DNA of 21,355 nucleotides, taken from JARRQB01 sp965368585. GTDB lineage: Bacteria > Pseudomonadota > Gammaproteobacteria > Chromatiales > Chromatiaceae. Where the stretch lies: NCBI GenBank assembly GCA_965368585.1, contig CBDUNM010000085.1:1-21355 (forward strand), written 5' to 3'. The translations under genes and the position numbers were made by a program. This document shows positions 7,425-16,269 of the stretch, one piece after another. Below the pieces are notes generated by a model. It did not search any database and was not told where the DNA came from. It worked only from the letters and a program-made list of their open reading frames with translations. Numbering within the stretch: the stretch's first letter is position 1; each line of letters begins with the position of its first letter.

Positions 7425-8462
7425 TTAAAGAATATTTAATCTTATCCACCCTTTAAAAGCGTTAACGAGCCACTCGGCCCTGCCTTTCGGCCGACGAGGT
7501 TTGGCACAACAGAGCCCCCAACGCTCCCTGCGTTCCGACATCCAGTCCTGTTTATAAGCGTCATTGCCTGTTAAAAAATCGATCTCCTCGACCTCATCGA
7601 TATCAATAACATACTCCATCATGCGACTGGTTAGTATGGAGCCGGGTGAATATTTCTTCCAGGACTCATCGTAGGCTAATTTGAAGATACTGGCTTTTTT
7701 ATGCGCGACAAACCAGAATTGCGCAGCAGCTGGCTTGTCTTCAATATAGAGTATGGCGAGTCTCAGCCAGCCTTGGTCCGACAAGCTACTCGCCAATCCT
7801 CCAATGAAGCCTCCGAAGAGTTCATTCGCCTTCCAACTGGCTTTGTAAACCGTATTGTAGTCAGCTATCCCCCGTGGCAGATCATCGCGAGTATAGATAT
7901 GAATTGTGTAACCGTGCTCACGTTCAAGTTTACGCTGTTTACGAGCAATGGTGTTGCGCACTCGAGAAGGGCGCGCCGCCATGAAGTCGGCAAACGATTG
8001 CCCGTGTAATCTACATGTCCAGTTATAGAAACGAAAAAAGCGATGACAAGAAAATCCCGACGACTCCATGGCCTGTTGTAGCCGTTCCAGGTTTCCGTCG
8101 TTTTCGGCAATAGGACTCAATCGCAGGGAAGAAAGCGGCAGCTGGTTTAATCCTTGAACCAGGCAGGCCAGGATTTCTTCCCGACCCTTATCAGCGAGCA
8201 ACAATGTATAAAGCGATGTGTACAAGTGCCCGAGGGAGCGACCATGCTCGGTTCTATTTCTCATGAGTGGCAGGATCGTCAGCACACGGCCTCGCTCAAC
8301 TACACAGGCCAGCAACATCGATTGACCGTCCTCAAGAGTGTCGTTAACCAGGTTCTCGAACCATGGTTGTGAGAAAAATATACTCTCTTTCTCGGCCTGT
8401 GCAAAAAGCGCATCGGCGCTTTCAGGTAGGTCATCCCAGGCAGCGTAACAGGCGAACTCCAT
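7425..8462 (-). CDS. FemAB/BcsL-like GNAT acetyltransferase
   Basis: A 345-residue cytoplasmic protein of the Acetyltransf_6 type (BcsL/CelD-like, related to FemAB), a family that moves acyl or aminoacyl groups, often in cell-envelope or exopolysaccharide pathways. The diagnostic C-terminal half is clear: VYKASWKANELFGGFIGGL, then GWLRLAILYIEDKPAAAQFWF, FKLAYDESWKKYSPGSIL and IDFLTGNDAYKQDWMSERRERWG. The N-terminal half has the usual SQPWFENLVNDTL and LPLMRNR segments. It starts eight bases after the stop of the YciI-like gene without a clear ribosome site, so it is probably coupled to it. The substrate cannot be deduced. Confidence 0.9.
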   Translation of the reverse strand: MEFACYAAWDDLPESADALFAQAEKESIFFSQPWFENLVNDTLEDGQSMLLACVVERGRVLTILPLMRNRTEHGRSLGHLYTSLYTLLLADKGREEILACLVQGLNQLPLSSLRLSPIAENDGNLERLQQAMESSGFSCHRFFRFYNWTCRLHGQSFADFMAARPSRVRNTIARKQRKLEREHGYTIHIYTRDDLPRGIADYNTVYKASWKANELFGGFIGGLASSLSDQGWLRLAILYIEDKPAAAQFWFVAHKKASIFKLAYDESWKKYSPGSILTSRMMEYVIDIDEVEEIDFLTGNDAYKQDWMSERRERWGLCCAKPRRPKGRAEWLVNAFKGWIRLNIL

Positions 8463-8470
8463 GACTGAAA

Positions 8471-8818
8471 TCAGTTAATCGACCGGTTGCTCTTTTCCGA
8501 ATCACCTGAAATCTCGATCAATTCAGAGACCTCAAGAACACCGTTGATTTCCAGGAACGGACAAGCCTGCGCGGCAGCAAGCGCCTGTGCCATTGAGCCC
8601 ATTTTCATAATGCTTAACCCGGACATCGCTGTGATGCTACCGGGTTCGGTTGTGCCATCAGCACGTACTGTATGCGTATCCTTGAAAGGTACAGCGGGAC
8701 TCACTACAGCGTCCCCCAGCGAATTCAGCCATTGTTGATATTTTTCGAAATGCTTTTGCCCTTCTTCGGGAGTGGAAGGGTACTCACCTCCCAAATAAGT
8801 GAATATATACTGCGGCAT
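8471..8818 (-). CDS. YciI-related domain protein
   Basis: A small cytoplasmic protein of 115 residues with the YCII/DGPF-type ferredoxin-like fold: MPQYIFTYLGGEYPSTPEEG, then HFEKYQQWLNSLGDAVVSPAVPF, and the C-terminal ALAAAQACPFLEINGVLEVSELIEI. Members are small proteins of poorly defined, possibly enzymatic, function. The start is set at the ATG complementary to 8816-8818 because AAGGAAC lies about 8 bases upstream. The frame is open further, to 8962, but the extra 48 residues look unlike the family. It is the first gene of the operon that continues with the acetyltransferase and the two-part protein. Confidence 0.88.
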   Translation of the reverse strand: MPQYIFTYLGGEYPSTPEEGQKHFEKYQQWLNSLGDAVVSPAVPFKDTHTVRADGTTEPGSITAMSGLSIMKMGSMAQALAAAQACPFLEINGVLEVSELIEISGDSEKSNRSIN

Positions 8819-8955
8819 ATCGAATGTTCCTTTACAAGATGTAAGCGCATTGGCGAATCCTTGGATTCTAACGGAGATGGCCGCAAAAAGCGGAAACTCA
8901 ATGCCATAAATGTTGCTTATAGAACAGCAAAAAGAGGAATGGCCCAGGTCGGTGG

Positions 8956-8981
8956 TTGACAATGAGCGTATGTTCTATAAT
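8956..8981 (+). promoter_or_regulatory. Perfect -35 and -10 boxes with a short spacer
   Basis: TTGACA (8956-8961) and TATAAT (8976-8981) are both perfect sigma-70 hexamers but are separated by 14 bases rather than 17. They point rightward to the 53-residue gene at 9078. The tight spacing would lower basal activity unless a regulator bends or twists the DNA, or the match is partly by chance. Confidence 0.4.
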
Positions 8982-9077
8982 ATCGCCGCGAAAGATGACC
9001 ATCTGTAATGTTTTTAACGTTGATCAGCTGCAGCAGACTGCAACTGGATGAACGACAGCTGACCATAAAGGTGATTT

Positions 9078-9239
9078 ATGAGTGGACAACCTAAAAGCAG
9101 GCCCAAAGTACCCGAGGGTAAAGCGCGCTTTGTACTGACTCGTCAAAAAGAGCCAAATGAAAAAGGCTTTGTCGGATACGAGACTATTTGGGAGTCTTTC
9201 CAGAAAGTAGCCGAGTACACTACGCCGAAACGCCCGTAA
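9078..9239 (+). CDS. Small basic protein of unknown function, 53 residues
   Basis: A short gene with clear signals. AAAGGTG lies 5 bases before ATG 9078, perfect promoter hexamers lie about 100 bases upstream, and a 24-base palindrome follows the stop. The product is hydrophilic and basic, starting MSGQPKSRPKVPEGKARFVL and containing QKEPNEKGFVGYETIWESF before a TTPKRP end. It has no signal peptide, membrane segment or cysteine. I do not recognise a family. The many lysines and prolines and the lack of a hydrophobic core suggest a partly disordered or nucleic-acid/protein-binding peptide, which is inference. It is transcribed away from the YciI-like operon. Confidence 0.65.
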   Translation: MSGQPKSRPKVPEGKARFVLTRQKEPNEKGFVGYETIWESFQKVAEYTTPKRP

Positions 9240-9250
9240 ACTTGAGTCAA

Positions 9251-9274
9251 CCGCGAACCTCTAGAGGTTCGCGG
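9251..9274. terminator. 24-base perfect palindrome after the small gene
   Basis: CCGCGAACCTCT and its exact reverse complement AGAGGTTCGCGG adjoin with no spacer, 11 bases after the stop at 9239. As RNA it would form a strong hairpin, and no T-run follows it. It could end the small transcript or be a protein-binding site. Confidence 0.5.
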
Positions 9275-9296
9275 CGTTCCAGCTTTGTCGCATAGC

Positions 9297-9905
9297 TCAT
9301 GCCGTACCCACATCGTGCGACTTAACCTTGGCGAACGCAATGCAGCAATAATTGGGCATCGCGGGTTGCGGCATTCTGTTCAAGCCGTGCACGCGAGCGC
9401 CGCCGTGTTCTGCGACGTCATCGTGCGACTGCGCATCGAGCTTCCAACCATCGTTTTGTTAGCGACATCGCCATCTCGACCAGACTGCGTCGTGTATTGC
9501 CCGATTCATGTTCTTGCCGTCTGCGGCCGTCGGTAAAAAAATCGCATGGATGGTCGCGTCGCTTTGACGCGATATGTCGGCCGCGCCCAGAGTTCGCGCA
9601 TCATGTTGGGTTGGGAACAGAATCCGCGGTGGCGGGCCCGACCCACGCGCCTCAAGCGAGGCCAGAACCACGCCGAACCCTAGGCACCATCGGCTTTGGC
9701 CGATGCGACCTTACGGTCAATCTGAGTCAACAATCCCCGGATCTGAGCCGCATCGCGAGCGCGGTGCGTTGTCAACGTCCCCTGCCATGCCGCGACGGCC
9801 TCTTCGGAAAACCACAGGGTCTGGTCGTCTCGTTTTCGCAGCGCAGCCCCGTACTCCGGTCAATTGCTGATGCGGTGGCGCTGGCTCGCATACGTCTACT
9901 GGCTG
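9297..9905 (-). pseudogene. Decayed IS5-family transposase
   Basis: Reading the minus strand across several frames gives pieces typical of IS5-type DDE transposases. Near the start there is TYASQRHRISN*PEYGAALRKR followed by LWFSEEAVAAW. An abrupt jump leads to IRGLLTQID...ASAKADGA, which normally lies in the middle of the protein. Near the end come YKTMVGSSMRSRT-like and LNRM pieces (KTMVGSSMRSRTMTSQNTAAL, then LNRMPQPAMPNYCC). Stops, frameshifts and the loss of most of the first half make it non-functional. The ends of the original insertion are not visible. The identification rests on motif memory, not on a search. Confidence 0.6.
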
Positions 9906-10128
9906 CGTTTCGCGTATCGATGTCCCACGTCATGCTCAACGTCCCTGAAAACAATACGATATCAAATTGGAAATTGGGTACTCGGCGGAGCCATGCACCA
10001 AGGCCGATGTACGCTGGATTGAACCTACTGTAGGGAATACACGACGACAGGAGTCCGCGATCGCCGAATAAAGTGTCACGGAAACTATTGCGAAGGACAG
10101 CTCATCGGCTAACTTAAGCTCCAAGTCA

Positions 10129-11378
10129 TCATCGAGTCCGCTTGTACTGTGGCTGGAAACCGGGCACTCGGACTTTCTTCAACTCCCGCGGGTATGACCG
10201 TTCGGGCCTTACCGCTTCCGCACACTGCGCGATTCGTTGCAACAACTGCCAGCACAATTCCAGAGGGGAAGTGTGCAATAGCAACCGCACAAGGTTATTC
10301 TTCATCTTTGATAGCGCATTGGCGAAGTTGATTCGATACGCATGCTTGCGATGGTGGTAGCGTTCGTCGGCCAGCCATTGCGCCAGTGTGGCGATGAGGG
10401 CGGTGAGGTTCTGCGCAAAGATCTTGGCATGGAAGTCCTGCAGTACGACCTCAGCTGAGCGACCAGAAAAGTCTCGATCTCCAGGCGCTGCTTTTCGCGT
10501 TTGTAGTTCTCTTCGATGCCCCAGCGCAGCGCATAGAGCTTGGCGAACTGGCGTCGAGGATAAACCTTCTGATCGAGTAGCGAGGTGGCCAGCACTTCGA
10601 CTTCACCGCTGTTCAGTTCGACCCGAATCAACCGTACCCGCAATGGCTTAGACGGCAGATGATAGTCTCGATACTGACGCACGCTGGCCCGATTGGGTGT
10701 GAGCAGGACAGTGCGCTGCTTAACGCCGTCAGCAAGGAAGGCCGTCACCTCGGGATGAAATTCGTGCTTGAGCCGCGCACAGTAGTGATGCTGCTCGATA
10801 TGGTGAAAGGCGAACAGCCAGAACGCCGGATAACCTCGGTCGTAGAGCGCCAGGTCATCACGTTTGAGATTGAGCAGATAGCCACCAGCCAATTCCCGCT
10901 CGCCGGTGCGGTACGGTTCCATGTCGGCCTGTATCACTAACCCATTGAACACATCGTAAAGCCGCGAGAAACGCGCCAGCGGAACACCGCTGCCGGCAGG
11001 GCGACCGAAGTACTGATCAATGTCGGGCGTATCAGGCAGGCGCGCCGTGGAACCATCCACTACCAACTCCCGCCATCCGCGCCAGCGACGCTGTGCAATA
11101 CGGGTGGCCGCTGTATCCACCAGGACATCGTTGAGCAACGCCAACGCTTCGGGTTTAAGTTTTTGCCGCGCCCGGCAGAAGGCGGCCTGCGAGACGGTGT
11201 GAGGTGGTACGTTGTCTTCGTGCAGTGTCTCGAAGAACTGATCCAGTTCATCACGCACGGTGCCTTTGTGCAGATTCAACAGCGTCGGCACCAACACGTT
11301 CAGCGGCAATGCTCGCTGTCGGGTGAAAGCGTTGTCATGTCGGCGTGCTCGGCGCAAAAAATCATCAGACCCCACCAT
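10129..11378 (-). pseudogene. IS4-family transposase broken by one frameshift
   Basis: A DDE transposase. The N-terminus FLRRARRHDNAFTRQRALPL and VPTLLNLHKGTVRDELDQFF is typical of IS4. The first catalytic Asp lies in VVDGSTARLPDTPD, the second in ALYDRGYPAFWLF, and the Glu in YALRWGIEENYKREKQRLEIETF (Y-x2-R-x3-E type region). The frame breaks in the four-A run at 10467-10470 (TTTT on the coding strand), about residue 303. Adding one T would continue it as SGRSAEVVLQDFHAKIFAQN through KMKNNLVRLLL to a stop at 10129-10131, giving about 415 residues, the usual length. No classical slippery heptamer is present, so this looks like a disabling deletion or a sequencing error. It is otherwise well preserved and hence the youngest of the three remnants. 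Confidence 0.85.
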
Positions 11379-11742
11379 CGTTTTTATCGGGGTATAGATA
11401 TTTTCAAATGACCTTCAGAATGGCGCGCTGATCGGTTGTGGGTGACACAGGTTTGATAAGCATGGAAGTCCTCTGACCGTGTTGACAATGTCGTATAATT
11501 TAACATTATTTCAATTGGTTATGCGTTAAGTTAACGACATTGACCTTAGTTCTGCTTTCGATATCAGCAACATCCGCAGAAGTGACAGCGGATGTTTTGA
11601 AGCTCCGAAGACGAAAAGCAGGCATAGACATCATTACCATGGCAGATACTAGCGAAGGTCGTTACGACTCCTGAGAAAAAGTAATATGAGCCTGAGTTGA
11701 GGAATACTTTCCTTTTCGGATTGACGGGCAGGTAGCTATTGC
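11379..11742. other. Gene-free flank of the IS4 element
   Basis: No gene is visible. GTGACAC at 11442-11448 is inverted relative to GTGTCAC at 10073-10079 on the far side of the IS4 transposase, and the two could be inner parts of its terminal inverted repeats. The similarity fades after seven bases and no target duplication was found, so this is weak. An AT-rich patch (about 11491-11525) contains TATAAT, but with no properly spaced -35 box. Confidence 0.3.
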
Positions 11743-12425
11743 TGGCACCGTAAACTCGTTGCGCGCTGGTTCGATCAGTTCAAGTCTCGTCGCATTCTCG
11801 GCAGCCCCAGAATCAATGATGAAATCGAACGATTTTGTGGTGCAACATGCGGGCTAAAGAGAAATCGGATTGGGGCTATGATCGCCTCGTTGAGGCCATG
11901 GCGAACTTTGGCTACACGCTATCCGATCAAAGGGAGTGAAACATCTTCCGTCGAAACGGCCTCCCGCCTTTACTGGCGAGAAAACGTACAACTACGCGGG
12001 CCGAATTCATCCGTGCATACCTTTTTGTTTTGGTCGGTACAGGCTTGTTCACGGTTGAGGTACTGCAGTTGCGCGGGTTGGGCTCTTACGACGTGTTATC
12101 TGCGTGCATCTGGAGAGCCGCCACGTAGAACCCCTCATGCTTCCCGCCCGAAGTCCGAATTAGAACGTCTGCGCAAAGCGGTGGAAAAGATCGGTGATAG
12201 AAGAGGCTGTGTCAAAGCTGATCCTATTGGCGAGGCGTCGTTGCGGCGCGTGCTTTGCGCTTACGTGACACATTTTCATGAGGAGAGGATCATCAAGGCA
12301 AGGATAGTGTGCTGTTCTTTCCGTCGCGTCAGGAGCCATCAACTTACCGGGATCAATCAGGTTGTTGTCGGAAACGTTTGGGCGGTTCAATTACATACTA
12401 CCATCGACCGGTCGCATGAGTATTT
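11743..12425 (+). pseudogene. Decayed rve-integrase-type transposase
   Basis: Plus-strand pieces in different frames match an IS481/IS3-like transposase with an rve integrase core. WHRKLVARWFDQFKSRRILG starts at 11743. After a frame change, AKEKSDWGYDRLVEAMANFG and GYTLSDQ follow from 11853, then a stop, then NIFRRNGLPPLLARKRTTT, AEFIRAYLFVLVGTGLFTVE and LQLRG. Much of the catalytic core is missing. Then ARSPN*NVCAKRWKRSVIEE and EASLRRVLCAYVTHFHEER appear in two further frames, ending with RLGGSITYYHRPVA-like residues near 12420. Several stops and an internal deletion make it dead. It is the most scrambled of the three remnants together with the IS5 one. Confidence 0.6.
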
Positions 12426-12429
12426 CGGC

Positions 12430-12899
12430 CCCACGGGTGCGGCGAAGAGGATCTCCTATTTGACGCTTTGTCGGTGTCGCGCCGGGCTATATCGACCGCC
12501 GCAGTATTAACAAAACGCTGGACCCTACCGCTTTTAGCGATCCTGTGACCGCGACGGATGTCCGCGCGAGTGTGTGATCCCGGTTCTGATGCGCCAGGAT
12601 ATCGCCCGTAGCGTCAACCCTCTACTAACCCAGCAACGCGGCAGGTGCGTGGGTCGTACTCGTTGCCTCCTGCCCGGATGAATGGATACAGGAGATCCGA
12701 GGTCCCGCACCCACCGAGACCGTCTCACCGCATTCACCAACGACGAAAACCCCGGTCGAGCCGGCCGTCCGCTTTTCTTGACGCCATTTTTACGTAACCA
12801 TGATCGAACTCGGGTATTTGGGCCGGTTCGAACGCCGCGGCTGACGCGGGGTGACGATGGCCTTTGTTCACAGAGCAAACGGAAACAGGGCTAAGAAAG
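12430..12899. other. Stretch without a recognisable gene
   Basis: No frame here has a ribosome site, a recognisable domain or coding-like composition. It probably holds the promoter of the cytochrome gene at 12900 together with scrambled debris from the insertion-sequence region to its left. Confidence 0.5.
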
Positions 12900-14264
12900 A
12901 TGTACGTTAAGACAACTAAGGCAGTACTGATCATTGCGTGGTCACTGGGGGTGGGTTCGGTTAGTGCGGCACAACCGCAGCTTGCCTTACCCGGCGCCTT
13001 GCACGACGCCGATTTCTATAACGACGGGCGTCCGGGCGAGGCTGCCGTAAAACTTGGACAGTTTTTGTACTTCGACAAGATTCTTTCCGGTAATCGCAAT
13101 ATTGCCTGCGCCACCTGCCACCACGTGCTGGCCGGTACCGGCGACGGGTTGGCCTTGCCGGTCGGCGAAGGCGGGCAGGGGCTGGGGGTGATGCGCGATA
13201 CAGGAGCGGGTGACCACGCGATCGAGGAGCGGGTGCCGCGCAACGCACCGGCCGTCTACAACCTGGGCGCCCGTGCCTTCAAGGTCATGTTCCACGACGG
13301 GCGAATCCGTGCCGACCCCGGCGAACCTTCCGGGTTTGAGAACCCGGCCGGGCTGGAGCTGCCGTCCGGTCTGGACAACGCCCTGGCGGCGCAGGCGATG
13401 TTTCCGGTCACCTCGGTGACCGAAATGGCCGGGCAGGTCGATGAAAACGCGGTGGCCGACGCGGCCGCGGCCGGCATCCTGGCGGGTCCGGACGGCGTCT
13501 GGGAACTGCTCGCAGGGCGCCTGCGGGCGAACGGCGAATACGTCGAACTGTTCAAAGCCGCTTTCGCGGATATCGATGCGGCGGCGGATATCACCTTCGT
13601 GCATGCCGCGAACGCGATTGCCGCATACGAGGCGACGGCGTTCCGCGCGGACGACAGTCCGTTCGACCGGTATTTGCGAGGTGATCGTCGCGCCATGAGT
13701 CAGGCGGCCGTGCGCGGTATGCGGCACTTCTACGCCAACAACAGTTGTGCTTCGTGCCATTCCGGAGCGTTGCAAACGGATCTCGAATTCCATTCGATCG
13801 CGATGCCTCAGATCGGGCCGGGTAAAGGTAACGGTCCGAGCGGGCACGACGACTACGGCAGGGAGAACGTGACCGGTCACCCGGCCGACAGGTACAAATT
13901 TCGCACGCCGTCGCTGCGAAACGTCGTGTTAACCGGCCCTTGGGGACACGACGGCGCCTATGACAGTTTGCGCGCCGTGGTCGAGCACCATCTCGACCCC
14001 GTCCGGTCGCTTTACAACTACGATATCGAGCAGGCCCGATTGCCGTCGCGCGAGGATCTCGACGCGATCGACGGTGCGATCATGGAAGACGACGACACGC
14101 TCGAAGCTATAGCGGCGTCGAGCGAACTTGCGCTGCGCCGTATGTCTGGCCGCAAGTTGAATGACATCATCGCCTTTCTGCACGCTTTGACCGACGAGAG
14201 TAGCCTGGATCTGCGTGCTAAAGCGCCGACCCGCGTGCCGAGCGGCCTGCGTCTGGCGGACTGA
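12900..14264 (+). CDS. Secreted di-heme cytochrome c peroxidase / MauG-like protein
   Basis: A periplasmic di-haem enzyme of the bacterial cytochrome c peroxidase/MauG superfamily. Members reduce hydrogen peroxide or use it to oxidise amino acids in partner proteins. The 454-residue protein starts at ATG 12900 after AAGAAAG; the frame is open a little further up, to 12864. It has a signal peptide (MYVKTTKAVLIIAWSLGVGSVSA, probable cut before AQ). Haem sites are CATCH at residues 70-74 and CASCH at 283-287. The family signatures LGQFLYFDKILSGNRNIACATCHH, RNAPAVYNLG, FHDGR and FRTPSLRNVVLTGPWGHDGAYD are all present. Whether it is a peroxidase or a protein-modifying MauG-type enzyme cannot be decided. 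A hairpin follows, then the convergent protease gene. Confidence 0.88.
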   Translation: MYVKTTKAVLIIAWSLGVGSVSAAQPQLALPGALHDADFYNDGRPGEAAVKLGQFLYFDKILSGNRNIACATCHHVLAGTGDGLALPVGEGGQGLGVMRDTGAGDHAIEERVPRNAPAVYNLGARAFKVMFHDGRIRADPGEPSGFENPAGLELPSGLDNALAAQAMFPVTSVTEMAGQVDENAVADAAAAGILAGPDGVWELLAGRLRANGEYVELFKAAFADIDAAADITFVHAANAIAAYEATAFRADDSPFDRYLRGDRRAMSQAAVRGMRHFYANNSCASCHSGALQTDLEFHSIAMPQIGPGKGNGPSGHDDYGRENVTGHPADRYKFRTPSLRNVVLTGPWGHDGAYDSLRAVVEHHLDPVRSLYNYDIEQARLPSREDLDAIDGAIMEDDDTLEAIAASSELALRRMSGRKLNDIIAFLHALTDESSLDLRAKAPTRVPSGLRLAD

Positions 14265-14381
14265 GATCGCTCCGGCGTCGATCAGCGCGACGTGGTGGTT
14301 CCTGCGGCAAAATGCCGGGTCGATCGACAACCGGTGCCCCCGGATTCGGCGGTGTGATCAAGGGCAGCCGACCCTGACAGA

Positions 14382-14402
14382 ACGGGGGCCCGAGGCCCCC
14401 GT
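14382..14402. terminator. Terminator hairpin between convergent genes
   Basis: ACGGGGGCC and GGCCCCCGT form a 9-base-pair stem around the loop CGA, followed by CTTATTT. It lies between the ends of the peroxidase and protease genes and may serve both. Confidence 0.65.
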
Positions 14403-14429
14403 CTTATTTCCAGATCGAGTAAGGATGGC

Positions 14430-15854
14430 TTAGAAGCACGCGCCGCACGCAGCGCTGTCCCCACAATCCGGGCCCGCGGATACCATCTTGAACGCGAAGG
14501 TGAAAAGGGGATTGGACAGGTTGTCCTTGTTCTCCTGACTGTTGACCTGCGGGTTGTCGTTCATCCAGCCGCTCGGGCACATCAGGGTTCCCGTGCTGCC
14601 GGGCGTGAGACTGGCGGTCGCCGCGGCATTCGGATGGTGCAGGCCCGCGACGTGTCCCAGTTCGTGCGCCAGATGGGTCTTGTCGATGCCGCCGCGCGCG
14701 TTGCCGTCGCTGGTGATGATCTTCGCCGATGCCGTGCCGGAACCCCAGGTGGCACCGCCGCCGTGGGAGCTTTCCGGGCTGAAATCATCGATAAAGTAGA
14801 CCTCGACGCATTGATCGTCGTTGACCTCGGCCAGCAGGTTCGACTCTTCGGTCGTGGTGGTGCCGGATTGCGCGGTGACTTCCCAATAGCTGGACTGCCA
14901 CACGGTCTTCCAGTCCTTGACGTTGAATACGAGATCGGCTTTTGCCCACTGCTTCCTCGCCTCGGGCAGGCCGAACGCGAGGCCGTCACCCGTATACTCG
15001 GCGGTAATCCGGATCGGCCAGCCGCCAATGTACTTCAAGCGGCCGATGCGCACCGGCTGTACACACAGTCGCTTCGCGACTTCGAACCAGATGATCGGCG
15101 TATATTCGAACTCCAGCACGCGCTGCGGGATATCGATGACATAGCGCGGAAAATCGTTCTCGAAATCTTCCTCGGCCTCGAGGCGCATCGCGATTCCGCC
15201 CCTGGACTTCTGCACTTCTTTGCTGTTGCGCGCACGATCACGCAAAGTGTTGAGCGGCTCATCGACGTAGAAATCCACGGACAGATAGGCCTTTTGCGTT
15301 GGTGTTTCGTACAGGTCTTCGTCTTTCTCGGTGTCGCCGTTGGGGCCCACCATGGCCGCCATGAAAGCGGCGTCCAGGTAGCCGACGATTTCACCGGACA
15401 CCCGGCCCGAGCGTGGATCGTACTTCAGGTATTGCGGGTAGCCCATGTCCTTGGCGGCAAAACCCAGCACACCGGTTTCCGGTCCGTCGTCGCGGCCGTT
15501 GGAGAGCGCCCGTTGCGGCACGTTGAAATAGGCAACATTGAAGCCTTTTATTTCAACCAAACCGCGTTTCAGCTGATCGTCGGTGGCCGTCAAATGCATA
15601 CTGGTCCGGCCGGAAATCTCCTGGCTTTCGCCGTCGACGATCAGCGTCGAGTTGAGCGGCATGGTGGAAATCATGTTCAGACCCTGACGGTCGTCAGCGC
15701 GTGGGTCGAGTACGGGCTGGTAACCCGGGTTTGGCGATATCAATTTCGTGGTGTTCAATGCCACCGACCCTGTCGGCTGCAGCGTTGCGGCTTGCAGCAG
15801 TGAAGCCGTCGAGATGGCCAGTGCCGCGGCACCAACGAGAAGTGCTGTTTTCAT
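14430..15854 (-). CDS. Secreted metzincin zinc metalloprotease
   Basis: A 474-residue exported protein with signal peptide MKTALLVGAAALAISTASLLQA. A long N-terminal region of about 330 residues of unknown fold precedes the catalytic domain. The zinc motif HELGHVAGLHH at residues 397-407 fits HExxHxxGxxH exactly, and LMCP at 424-427 gives the Met-turn, together marking a metzincin. The protein ends with a small cysteine-rich tail (CGDSAACGACF; C464, C470, C473), unusual for the group and perhaps disulfide-linked. The start is supported by GGAGA about 8 bases upstream. The gene is convergent with the peroxidase and divergent from the double-glycine peptide gene 415 bases away. The substrate is unknown. 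Confidence 0.87.
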   Translation of the reverse strand: MKTALLVGAAALAISTASLLQAATLQPTGSVALNTTKLISPNPGYQPVLDPRADDRQGLNMISTMPLNSTLIVDGESQEISGRTSMHLTATDDQLKRGLVEIKGFNVAYFNVPQRALSNGRDDGPETGVLGFAAKDMGYPQYLKYDPRSGRVSGEIVGYLDAAFMAAMVGPNGDTEKDEDLYETPTQKAYLSVDFYVDEPLNTLRDRARNSKEVQKSRGGIAMRLEAEEDFENDFPRYVIDIPQRVLEFEYTPIIWFEVAKRLCVQPVRIGRLKYIGGWPIRITAEYTGDGLAFGLPEARKQWAKADLVFNVKDWKTVWQSSYWEVTAQSGTTTTEESNLLAEVNDDQCVEVYFIDDFSPESSHGGGATWGSGTASAKIITSDGNARGGIDKTHLAHELGHVAGLHHPNAAATASLTPGSTGTLMCPSGWMNDNPQVNSQENKDNLSNPLFTFAFKMVSAGPDCGDSAACGACF

Positions 15855-16269
15855 CTATCTGTCTCCGTGTACGTCTGAGCGGATTTTCTTGGGAAGAACC
15901 TCACCGGTTCCGGGGTTGGTTCGAGATCTGGTCGTGCACGTTTCTAAATGCACGGCACAGGTTGTATTCAAGCCAATCCGGAGCGGACGGCGGGGGACAA
16001 GATTCACCGCAGTGGCGTGAACAATTCACGGCGACGATCGTCGCTGACTGTGCTTTGGGCTTGAGCGGCGCTGCTCCATCCCGTTGTCGGACCGCAATGC
16101 CAGTAGTTCACACTTTCACGGTCCGCTATTCACTACCGGGCCGACCCGGCCTATCCCAGACTTCAAGTGCGCGTTGTACTGTCAAGACAGCGCGGTATGT
16201 CAGGTTCGCCGGGCGCTGTATGCGGGCCGGCGATCGTCACGTCAACGGTAGGAGAGCAGGAGTTTCAAC
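15855..16269. other. Divergent intergenic region
   Basis: The 415 bases between the protease and the peptide gene have no credible gene. They must hold both promoters, but I see no clear -35/-10 pair. Confidence 0.5.

Noticed and set aside
10072..11448. Full IS4 element bounded by GTGTCAC/GTGACAC
   Set aside because: Only seven bases match as inverted ends and no target duplication is seen, so the element boundaries are not claimed.
11482..11499. TTGACA followed by TATAAT near the IS4 element
   Set aside because: The spacer is only 6 bases, too short for a sigma-70 promoter.
12816..12850. A GGTTCGAA motif resembling a tRNA T-arm
   Set aside because: The flanking bases do not pair as a T-stem, and no acceptor, D or anticodon arm could be found around it.
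12987..13880. A 297-codon open frame antisense to the di-haem peroxidase
   Set aside because: It comes from high-GC coding bias. The plus-strand gene carries both CXXCH sites and family signatures.
14634..15803. A 389-codon open frame antisense to the metzincin gene
   Set aside because: The opposite strand has a signal peptide, zinc motif and Met-turn. The antisense frame shows no recognisable domain.
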